Of a DNA stretch of 42,840 nt, positions 37,210 through 42,840 are shown one piece after another (within the stretch, counting starts at the first letter, position 1; each line of letters begins with the position of its first letter). The notes under the pieces were generated by a model. The model was not told the DNA's origin, did no database searches, and saw only the letters and a list, made by a program, of their open reading frames with translations. This stretch comes from a virus: positions 1 to 42,840 of the IMG/VR virus record IMGVR_UViG_3300032223_001256. One strand, given 5' to 3'. The translations under genes were made by a program, and so were the position numbers.

Positions 37210-38265
37210 ATGAGCCTAGTTACAGCCAGAAAAGCGGTCTCCTCGGCGGAGTACGAGCAGAAGCTATCCAATCTTCCTAAGCTAACCAACGCACAGAAGA
37301 AGGAGCGCCTCGCTCAAATCCTCGCCGACAAGACCAACGCGATGCAACGCATCGGTCAGGGTATGATCGGTCCAATCCAGATCCGTCTTCGCTACGAGGG
37401 TATTGTTCGCAACGTCCTCATCGAAGACACACTGGAGCGCGGTCCTCTCATGCCTTACGACATCCTTGACGATCTCGGTATGGCGTATGTCCTTAACCAG
37501 ACAGACGCTGAGGTCAAGGTGCAGGTCTTCGAGGGCAAGCAAGCCTTCCCGCAGCTCTTCCGCATCGCGGCGTTCCCCCGCGTCCGCAAGGAAGATCTGT
37601 ACTACCTCCGCGTCAACGCCATTGAGTACGCTCAAGACGAGTCGCGTCAGGCAATCCAGAAGCAGGAGGACTACCGTCTCATCCTGCTCCTAGAGTCCGC
37701 CATCACCGATTACGGTACGGCTGGTCTCAACCCCGTCGGTGGTACTCAGACCGGCATCTCGTCGGGTCCGTCGGGCTACGAGAATGAGAAGACTGTCCTC
37801 ATCGGTGCAGGCGCACCGCTTGAGCCAGTCGACTTCTACTCGGCAGTCTCGCAGATCGAGATCGAGCAACTAGAGGCTCGTCGCGTGCTCATGCACCCGC
37901 AGGACATGCGCGACCTCTACACATGGGACATCAACGTCACAGGCTGGGCCTTCAAGGACAAGACCGTCGCTGGTGAGAAGATCACACAGTTCGGCGAGTT
38001 TGACCTCATGAAGTCGGTCATCGTGCCACAGGGCGAGGTCTTCCTCGCTGCTGAGCCGAACTACGTCGGCGTGTTCCCCGTCATGTACTCGCTTGACGTG
38101 GAAGAGAACCATCAGGTCGAGCAGTTCTACAAGGGCTTCGTCATGGACGAGCTCGTGGGCATGCTCGTGCTCAACGCTCGCGGTCTGTCGCGTATCCTCA
38201 AGTCGGATGCGTACGCCTCCAGCGGTGTCATCACCAACATCGCCGAGCGCGGTCTCTACTCGTAA
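37210..38265 (+). CDS. Major capsid protein
   Basis: A 351-aa product behind AATAAGGAAACCAGTT. It follows protease, scaffold and decoration genes and is followed by a strong terminator. The N-terminal 50 residues are charged and helical (a possible cleaved delta region); later blocks RVLMHPQDMRDLYTWDINVT, KSVIVPQGEVFLAAEPNYVG and YKGFVMDELVGMLVLNARGL are typical of HK97-fold capsid proteins with an E-loop and P-domain. Strong bias to C-ending codons (CTC, ATC, CGC) suggests very high expression. No direct sequence proof of the fold is possible here. Confidence 0.8.
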   Translation: MSLVTARKAVSSAEYEQKLSNLPKLTNAQKKERLAQILADKTNAMQRIGQGMIGPIQIRLRYEGIVRNVLIEDTLERGPLMPYDILDDLGMAYVLNQTDAEVKVQVFEGKQAFPQLFRIAAFPRVRKEDLYYLRVNAIEYAQDESRQAIQKQEDYRLILLLESAITDYGTAGLNPVGGTQTGISSGPSGYENEKTVLIGAGAPLEPVDFYSAVSQIEIEQLEARRVLMHPQDMRDLYTWDINVTGWAFKDKTVAGEKITQFGEFDLMKSVIVPQGEVFLAAEPNYVGVFPVMYSLDVEENHQVEQFYKGFVMDELVGMLVLNARGLSRILKSDAYASSGVITNIAERGLYS

Positions 38266-38290
38266 TCCTTACGAAACAGAGTGTGAGATT

Positions 38291-38323
38291 AGGGTCGTCT
38301 CCTTCGGGAGGCGGCCCTTTTCT
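38291..38323 (+). terminator. Strong intrinsic terminator after the capsid gene
   Basis: AGGGTCGTCTCC (38291-38302), TTCG loop, GGAGGCGGCCCT (38307-38318), then TTTCTTTT. The 12-bp stem has two G-U pairs. Its core CGTCtCC-TTCG-GGaGGCGG resembles the terminator at 21366. Confidence 0.9.
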
Positions 38324-38340
38324 TTTGGTCAACAACTCCG

Positions 38341-38346
38341 TGTAAT
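38341..38346 (+). promoter_or_regulatory. Possible -10 TGTAAT for a leaderless gene
   Basis: TGTAAT matches five of six -10 positions and lies 7 nt before the ATG at 38354. It follows a terminator, so a promoter is expected here. Confidence 0.4.
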
Positions 38347-38353
38347 GAGTGTT

Positions 38354-38383
38354 ATGGCATTCAGATTTGAAACAGCAAACGAG
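38354..38383 (+). repeat. 30-bp exact direct repeat, copy 1
   Basis: Identical to 38637-38666. It covers the start codon and first nine further codons of each of two adjacent genes; identity drops sharply after it, though the protein match extends to residue 12. Confidence 0.9.
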
Positions 38384-38635
38384 AGATGGAAGAGCTACAA
38401 ACAGTCCATGGACTGGGAGCGCGACGACAACGGTAATGCCGTTACCCCAAGCAATTGGGCGCTTGGTTTTCCTGATGATGTCGGTGAGTACGAATTTCCT
38501 CAGCAGTCAATGGAGAATATTAAGCAGCGCTTGCACGAAGGTGCAACAATGGAAGAGATCAAGCAGGAGTTTGCAAAATTTATTGCAGAGAATAATCTCA
38601 CCGATAATGATCTTTACGAGATTGGCATAAATTAA
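38354..38635 (+). CDS. Small protein with MAFRFETANERW N-terminus (copy 1), 93 aa
   Basis: ATG 38354 is chosen because the next gene begins with the same residues at its start and because a -10 hexamer lies 7 nt upstream; ATG 38345 is an alternative. The first 12 residues equal those of the following gene, with 30 identical bases, while the rest differs. The C-terminal half is helical (QQSMENIKQRLHEGATMEEI). It lies just after the capsid gene, so it may be a virion cargo or assembly protein. Confidence 0.65.
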   Translation: MAFRFETANERWKSYKQSMDWERDDNGNAVTPSNWALGFPDDVGEYEFPQQSMENIKQRLHEGATMEEIKQEFAKFIAENNLTDNDLYEIGIN

Positions 38636-38636
38636 A

Positions 38637-38666
38637 ATGGCATTCAGATTTGAAACAGCAAACGAG
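38637..38666 (+). repeat. 30-bp exact direct repeat, copy 2
   Basis: Second copy of the repeat at 38354-38383, 283 bp downstream. Preservation of synonymous positions suggests a recent duplication or gene conversion of the 5' end, or selection on the nucleotide sequence itself. Confidence 0.9.
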
Positions 38667-38996
38667 CGTTGGTCTTGGTATAGAGGCGTTAAACCGAACG
38701 ACAATGACAACGCGCTTGCTCTTAATCGAGAAGATATGAGTCCGGGCGAAACGAATCAGATGGATGTTAACGCAATGATTAGATCTTTTGAAAAGGGCTG
38801 GACACCGCGTAATGTTTTTGATCAAATGTCTGCCGGAGGCGGTCAACAATCAACACCTCCTCCACGCTTTGATGAAATTCAGGCGGTTTACGATCAATGG
38901 AAGAATTCGGATTCTTATTGGCTCGACGAATGGGCCGCAGACGATTCTGACGGTGACTTCGATGAGCCAATCATATACGCTTCACCGCAGTCTTAA
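38637..38996 (+). CDS. Small protein with MAFRFETANERW N-terminus (copy 2), 119 aa
   Basis: Starts 1 nt after the previous stop with no ribosome binding site, so it is probably coupled. After the shared N-terminal 12 residues, the product has a helical middle (DVNAMIRSFEKGWTPRNVFD), a Pro/Gln-rich linker and an acidic C-terminus (WLDEWAADDSDGDFDE). No family recognised. Confidence 0.65.
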   Translation: MAFRFETANERWSWYRGVKPNDNDNALALNREDMSPGETNQMDVNAMIRSFEKGWTPRNVFDQMSAGGGQQSTPPPRFDEIQAVYDQWKNSDSYWLDEWAADDSDGDFDEPIIYASPQS

Positions 38997-38998
38997 CC

Positions 38999-39019
38999 TT
39001 TTAGCATATCTGCTAAAAT
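38999..39019 (+). promoter_or_regulatory. Extended -10 promoter inside an 8-bp palindrome
   Basis: TTTTAGCA (38999-39006) and TGCTAAAA (39011-39018) are perfect inverted repeats around TATC. The right arm forms TG-C-TAAAAT, an extended -10. Transcription would start near 39026 and give a 48-nt leader with a CCAAGA-ATGA-TCTTGG hairpin. The palindrome may be an operator; on the other strand it could act as a weak terminator. Confidence 0.55.
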
Positions 39020-39073
39020 AAAATAGCCATGCATCCAAGAATGATCTTGGAGCAGTCACATTAGGAGAACATC

Positions 39074-39616
39074 ATGGCGACCAAGAGCACCAAGAAGATT
39101 ATCCGTAATCTTCATGCAGTACCAGTGAACCTTAGATTCGGTTCACGCAAGGATCCGTACTACCTCACTCTGAACCGCAGAGGTGAGAGCGGTGACTGGG
39201 TAGAAGTACCCGGTGACTTCACGGAGCATCCTGACTTTAACCGCAACCTTGGTCTCGCATTTGAGATCATCAGCTCGGCTGAGGCTGGCAAGATCCAGTA
39301 TGGTGAAAGATCTAGCAAGCCTGCGATTGAAGAGGATAGAACGTTTAAGCTTGAACGCATGAGCGACACGTCCACAACCATCGGCATGGTCGACGCCGAT
39401 GCGAAGGCAGGTATCACTCGTGCCACGAACGTCGGTCCAATGCGATCCAACGCAACGGGCACAGTCGACAATCCTGTTCCTGCAGAGCGCCCTGTGGCAG
39501 AAGCCGACGGAGACACCCCTCCTGTGTCTCCTGAGCTCCCTGCTTTCGGTGGTGTGGAAAAGGGTGTAAGCGCCCCTAGCACGCCGCAGAGGGCAACCAG
39601 AGCGCGTAAGAAGTAG
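39074..39616 (+). CDS. Virion-region hypothetical protein, 180 aa
   Basis: Behind TAGGAGAACATC. The N-terminus is basic and beta-like (KKIIRNLHAVPVNLRFGSRK, YYLTLNRRGESGDWVEVPG), a pattern common in small phage head-tail proteins. The C-terminal half is Pro/Thr-rich and disordered, ending in RATRARKK. It is flanked by its own promoter and terminator, so it is transcribed alone and probably abundant. Confidence 0.65.
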   Translation: MATKSTKKIIRNLHAVPVNLRFGSRKDPYYLTLNRRGESGDWVEVPGDFTEHPDFNRNLGLAFEIISSAEAGKIQYGERSSKPAIEEDRTFKLERMSDTSTTIGMVDADAKAGITRATNVGPMRSNATGTVDNPVPAERPVAEADGDTPPVSPELPAFGGVEKGVSAPSTPQRATRARKK

Positions 39617-39620
39617 TCGC

Positions 39621-39659
39621 ATGGGGGCTATCTCTTTGTAGGTAGCCCCCATCTTCTTT
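39621..39659 (+). terminator. Intrinsic terminator
   Basis: ATGGGGGCTA (39621-39630) pairs perfectly with TAGCCCCCAT (39643-39652) around a 12-nt loop, followed by CTTCTTTA. Confidence 0.85.
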
Positions 39660-39684
39660 ATCCCGTCTATCACTAATAGGTAGG

Positions 39685-40530
39685 ATGTCCTTTGGCTACG
39701 AGAGACAGAAGCGGGTCTTTGTTCATGACACGGCGCTTCTAGAAGCATATATCTATGAGGCGGATAACGAAACCCTGATTCCGCTTACGGCTATTCAGGC
39801 GGCTCTGTTCACCATCAAGAAGCCCTCTGAGACTGCGCCCTCCATTGTCAGCGACCCGGGTACAATCGTTGCGGATGGTCACGCTCAGTACCTTGTAGCT
39901 GGTGAGGTCGTTACAGAACCGGGTGAGTACCTTGCCACTTGTCAGTTCCTTCTAGTGAACGGCGAGAAGAGAACTGTCGTTGTCGACTTCGATGTCGTTG
40001 ACCCCTTTGAGACAATCGGTCCAAGCAGTGTGGATCCTTGGATCGACCTCACATGGAGAAAGCTGGAAGACTGCTTTGACTCTGAGATCGGCGGTCCTTG
40101 GCTCAGAGATATGACAATGGCTCGCTTTGACAAGTCGAAACTTCATACGCTTCTCCCGGACGTGCTGCTTGACATCAACGTCCAGCAGCCTATCACCGCA
40201 TTCACAGAGACCTCTTTCCCTCTTGACCATAACGGTGGCGCTCTTCTATCGCAAGGGCTTCTCGTGGCAACTATCCGACATCTCATGCGCTCCTATGCAG
40301 AGCAGCCCGACACCGACAACTCTCCTGTGGCTTGGCTTGATCGCCGCCGCTATCAAGAGACGTGGGGAAAGATGCTTGAGGTCGAGGAGACACAGTATCG
40401 TCGCGTGCTCACGCTCTGGAAGCGCCAGTACTTCGGCTTCGGCATGACCAAGTCTCTTGTTGCGACAAAGGCTGGGCGTCTCATTCCTGCTCCTATGCGT
40501 AGTAGATACATGGGTCGTGGATACACCTAA
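39685..40530 (+). CDS. Virion structural/connector-like protein, 281 aa
   Basis: The start has only a weak TAGG; ACTAAT lies 7 nt upstream, so a leaderless start is possible. The N-terminal 110 residues form an Ig-like or beta domain (YIYEADNETLIPLTAIQAAL, GEYLATCQFLLVNGEKRTVV); the C-terminal part is helical and ends in a basic KAGRLIPAPMRSRYMGRGYT. It resembles the gene at 41625 in starting with an extended beta domain. Position after the capsid suggests a head completion or connector role. Confidence 0.62.
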   Translation: MSFGYERQKRVFVHDTALLEAYIYEADNETLIPLTAIQAALFTIKKPSETAPSIVSDPGTIVADGHAQYLVAGEVVTEPGEYLATCQFLLVNGEKRTVVVDFDVVDPFETIGPSSVDPWIDLTWRKLEDCFDSEIGGPWLRDMTMARFDKSKLHTLLPDVLLDINVQQPITAFTETSFPLDHNGGALLSQGLLVATIRHLMRSYAEQPDTDNSPVAWLDRRRYQETWGKMLEVEETQYRRVLTLWKRQYFGFGMTKSLVATKAGRLIPAPMRSRYMGRGYT

Positions 40531-40534
40531 GATT

Positions 40535-40543
40535 TGATATAAT
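40535..40543 (+). promoter_or_regulatory. Extended -10 TGATATAAT, leaderless start
   Basis: The same nine bases as at 22542-22550. Seven nt separate it from the ATG at 40551, and no Shine-Dalgarno is present, so the glycosyltransferase mRNA is probably leaderless. Confidence 0.7.
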
Positions 40544-40550
40544 AGTCGGC

Positions 40551-41621
40551 ATGAAGGTTGCTGTCTATAACATATCTAAGAACGAAGAGCAGTTCATCAA
40601 ACGTTGGTCCGAGTCTGCCAAAGACGCCGATCTGATTCTTCTTGCTGATACCGGCTCTACCGACAACACCGTGGCTCTTGCCAAGGAGTGTGGTGTTGAG
40701 GTTGTGGAGATCAAGGTTGATCCGTGGCGTTTTGATGTCGCTCGCAATCTGTCTCTTGATGCTGTGCCTGAGGATTTTGATTACTGCATCGCTCTTGATG
40801 TGGACGAAGTCCTACTACCCGGTTGGCGAGAAGGTATTGAAAAGGCTCACGCTGCTGGCATTACGCGTCCCCGTTACAAATATGTCTGGTCATGGAACCC
40901 CGACGGCTCTGAGGGCCTGACCTATGGCGGCGACAAAATCCATGCTCGCAAGGATTATCGCTGGAAGCATCCTGTCCACGAGGTCATTGGATCTACCACA
41001 GGGAACGAGACACAACAGTGGTACGAAGAGATTCAGATTCATCACTACCCCGATCACACTAAGTCTCGTGGTCAGTACTTCCCGCTTCTTGAGTTGTCGG
41101 TGCAGGAAGATCCAGATGATGATCGTAATGCCTATTACTACGCTCGTGAACTCTACTTTCACCGCCATGAGGGAGACAACTATCAGAAGGCGATCAATGA
41201 GTTCAAGCGACATCTGGCTCTACCACGCGCTGTGTGGCGTCCAGAACGCGCCAGAGGGATGCGCTATCTAGCTGAGTTAGAACTAAACGAAAGAGAGACG
41301 TGGCTCCTGAGAGCCTGTGCAGAGGCTCCTGACAGGCGCGAGGGCTGGGTGGAGTTATCCCTTTACTATCATGACCAACAGCGCTGGGAGGCATGTCTAG
41401 CGGCCTCTAAGAGGGCTTTGGAGATCAAAGAGAAGCCGCTGGAGTATCTTTGCGAGGAACCTGCATGGGGTTCTCTGCCGTGGGATCTGGCTGCTGTGTC
41501 GTCTTATCAGCTGGGATTGGTGTCTCAGGCTCTTCACTACGGAGAGAAGGCTGTTGAGTTTGAACCCAATAACGAGCGTCTCTGCACGAATTTGGAGGCG
41601 TATCGCGCATCTAATATGTAG
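40551..41621 (+). CDS. Family 2-like glycosyltransferase with TPR C-terminus
   Basis: A 356-aa GT-A fold enzyme. The N-terminus MKVAVYNISKNEEQFIKRW and DTGSTDNT (33-40) match the nucleotide-sugar binding block; DVDE (83-86) is the DxD-like metal site. Residues 100-170 hold the acceptor part (HARKDYRWKHPVHE, then HHYPD). From about residue 190 the protein is helical with TPR-like repeats (YYYARELYFHRHEGDNYQKA; VELSLYYHDQQRWEACLAAS; VSSYQLGLVSQALHYGEKAV). It would add a sugar to a protein or glycan. Lying among virion genes, capsid or tail glycosylation is plausible; host-surface modification is the alternative. Confidence 0.85.
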   Translation: MKVAVYNISKNEEQFIKRWSESAKDADLILLADTGSTDNTVALAKECGVEVVEIKVDPWRFDVARNLSLDAVPEDFDYCIALDVDEVLLPGWREGIEKAHAAGITRPRYKYVWSWNPDGSEGLTYGGDKIHARKDYRWKHPVHEVIGSTTGNETQQWYEEIQIHHYPDHTKSRGQYFPLLELSVQEDPDDDRNAYYYARELYFHRHEGDNYQKAINEFKRHLALPRAVWRPERARGMRYLAELELNERETWLLRACAEAPDRREGWVELSLYYHDQQRWEACLAASKRALEIKEKPLEYLCEEPAWGSLPWDLAAVSSYQLGLVSQALHYGEKAVEFEPNNERLCTNLEAYRASNM

Positions 41622-41624
41622 GCT

Positions 41625-42671
41625 ATGACTCTTTATGTGAACCCTAGTAGTTATTTTGAGGCTACGTTCGATTCCGTCTACACTGGTTTGGAGGGACTGG
41701 TTCGCATAAGCATCATCAACACGCCTACTGAAGAGGTGTTTCTTGCCCCTACGGCTCAGGGCATTTATGAGACCGACACAATCGTTGATGACTTTAGGGG
41801 CATCTATGCGTGGTCTGGTTACGCACCACCTGTAACTGGACAGTACACAATCATATGGGACGATGGCAGCGAGCCTGATCCAGAGGTCTATGCCGTTGAA
41901 GATCTGATTGTAACCGGTCAGGCTATCGACATTGCGAACAGTCAGAACCAACTAGTTGGCGGTCTGCTGAGCAAGGGCAAGACCCACATCGTTGACATGA
42001 AGGATGTTGGTCCTCCATCAACGCCTCAAGAGATTAAGAGAATGCGTCGTCAGGTAGGCGATATGCTTCGCCGCTACGGTCAACCGGTGATTCACAGGCA
42101 TATGTACACTCTTGATGACGTGGACAATGGCGTCGCTAGCAAGTGCCCTGCCTGTTACGACGAGGCATACAATCAAACTAGAAACGATTGTCCTGTCTGT
42201 TTCTCTATGGGTTTTGTGTCGACTGAGAAGGACACTCATCGATGGATCGATGAATACGGGAACTACTCTCTTGAGGACACGGGCACTCCTGCTCCGAAGT
42301 GGGGAGGCTTTGCAGAGCCAAGACTAACGCTCATCCTTCAGCCCGACGTTCCCATTGATCTGTTCAAACTCAATGAGCGTGGTGCTCTTACTCGTGTTGA
42401 GCAAGCGCATGCACATACCTACTTCACTCCGTACTTCGCGGACAATGACCTCCTTATCATGGTGAAGATCGATCAAGACGGATATACCATTAAAGAGATC
42501 CTAGACTACTATCAAGCGAAGAACGCGAATCAATTGACCATCCGTGGCTGGGGAAAGAAAGTAAGAGATCAGAACCAGCACATCATCTCGCAATCTTTTG
42601 AGATGGCGCTAATCCCGCCAAACAATATCCTTCACAAGGTGCCACCGGGCACCGTCATCTACGAGGACTAA
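41625..42671 (+). CDS. Virion structural protein with zinc-ribbon motif, 348 aa
   Basis: Starts 3 nt after the glycosyltransferase without a ribosome binding site. The N-terminal 110 residues form a beta domain (YVNPSSYFEATFDSVYTGLE; GQYTIIWDDGSEPDPEVYA) like that of the gene at 39685. Residues 175-200 hold KCPACYDEAYNQTRNDCPVC, two CxxC pairs spaced as a zinc ribbon. The C-terminal part is beta-rich and ends VPPGTVIYED. Likely a head-closure or tail-joining protein. Confidence 0.68.
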   Translation: MTLYVNPSSYFEATFDSVYTGLEGLVRISIINTPTEEVFLAPTAQGIYETDTIVDDFRGIYAWSGYAPPVTGQYTIIWDDGSEPDPEVYAVEDLIVTGQAIDIANSQNQLVGGLLSKGKTHIVDMKDVGPPSTPQEIKRMRRQVGDMLRRYGQPVIHRHMYTLDDVDNGVASKCPACYDEAYNQTRNDCPVCFSMGFVSTEKDTHRWIDEYGNYSLEDTGTPAPKWGGFAEPRLTLILQPDVPIDLFKLNERGALTRVEQAHAHTYFTPYFADNDLLIMVKIDQDGYTIKEILDYYQAKNANQLTIRGWGKKVRDQNQHIISQSFEMALIPPNNILHKVPPGTVIYED

Positions 42672-42840
42672 TGCCAAGCATCGTTCAGACATACGCCATT
42701 GGGGTGAGCGACATATCTGCTGAGATCTATAGCAATGTTTCTGAGTTCGCCCTGCCTGTTGAGGGATCTGCAACCGTTGTCGGAGAGCTAATCAAGATAG
42801 GAAGCAGCACAGCATATGTGCGTGGCATGTCGTACATTTC
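42671..42840 (+). CDS. 3'-truncated virion-region protein
   Basis: The ATG overlaps the previous stop (TAATG) and the frame is open to the end of the window, giving 56 residues that begin MPSIVQTYAIGVSDISAEIY. It looks beta-rich (ATVVGELIKIGSSTAYVRGM). It continues the structural operon; nothing more can be said. Confidence 0.65.
   Translation, partial: MPSIVQTYAIGVSDISAEIYSNVSEFALPVEGSATVVGELIKIGSSTAYVRGMSYI

Noticed and set aside
38093-38353. Upstream extension of the small gene at 38354 into the capsid gene
   Set aside because: It would overlap the capsid gene and read through the terminator hairpin; a -10 hexamer and the shared N-terminus support the start at 38354.
1-42840. Search for integrase, excisionase, attachment site, transposase or insertion sequence
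   Set aside because: Nothing recognisable was found; no terminal inverted repeats or transposase motifs are visible, so no mobile element is reported.

Overview
This 42.8 kb window reads as part of a large double-stranded DNA tailed-phage genome. Every supported gene lies on the + strand, packed head to tail with 1-17 nt stop/start overlaps in many places. The host is probably an actinobacterium. This rests on an Rpf-like muralytic enzyme, a Gp88-family protein, a phage Ku (known from mycobacteriophages Omega and Corndog), and extended -10 promoters of the TGTGCTAnnAT type. It is an inference from gene content only. No integrase, repressor or partition gene is visible. The first gene has no start and the last has no stop in the window, so the genome continues on both sides.

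Region 1 (1-13.95 kb) is an accessory/early block of about 35 small genes, mostly with strong AAGGAGA-type ribosome binding sites. Recognisable products are a DUF4241-like protein, a Ku protein and an ATP-dependent DNA ligase (together a compact NHEJ set), a Gp88-family protein, a DUF932 protein expressed from a sigma70-like promoter that overlaps a perfect 9-bp palindrome, a C5-cytosine DNA methyltransferase whose gene contains a second gene in another frame, and two adjacent HELTH zinc-metallopeptidase-like proteins. Many of the remaining small proteins carry zinc-ribbon cysteine pairs.

Region 2 (14-21.4 kb) holds an unknown 296-aa protein, an SNF2-family helicase, a small cell-wall/lysis-like cassette (secreted double-psi-barrel-like protein, Rpf-like lysozyme, 31-aa membrane peptide), a promoter-driven structured RNA of about 116 nt, a dUTPase with an added zinc ribbon, a tRNA-Arg(UCU), and three small DNA-binding-like proteins that end at a strong terminator.

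Region 3 (21.4-42.8 kb) is mostly virion genes: an HD-domain protein, small tail proteins, a 980-aa repetitive tail fibre, an FnIII/glycine-rich adhesin, a 993-aa acidic protein, a tail-collar protein with a histidine-rich segment, a probable prohead protease with a nested in-frame scaffold gene, a likely decoration protein, the major capsid protein, two small proteins sharing one N-terminal peptide, connector-like proteins and a TPR glycosyltransferase. Receptor-binding genes lie upstream of the head genes. Several of these genes have no Shine-Dalgarno; instead they have a -10 hexamer 6-7 nt before the ATG, which suggests leaderless mRNAs. AGA arginine codons are frequent in the tail genes and rare in region 1, matching the phage tRNA-Arg(UCU).
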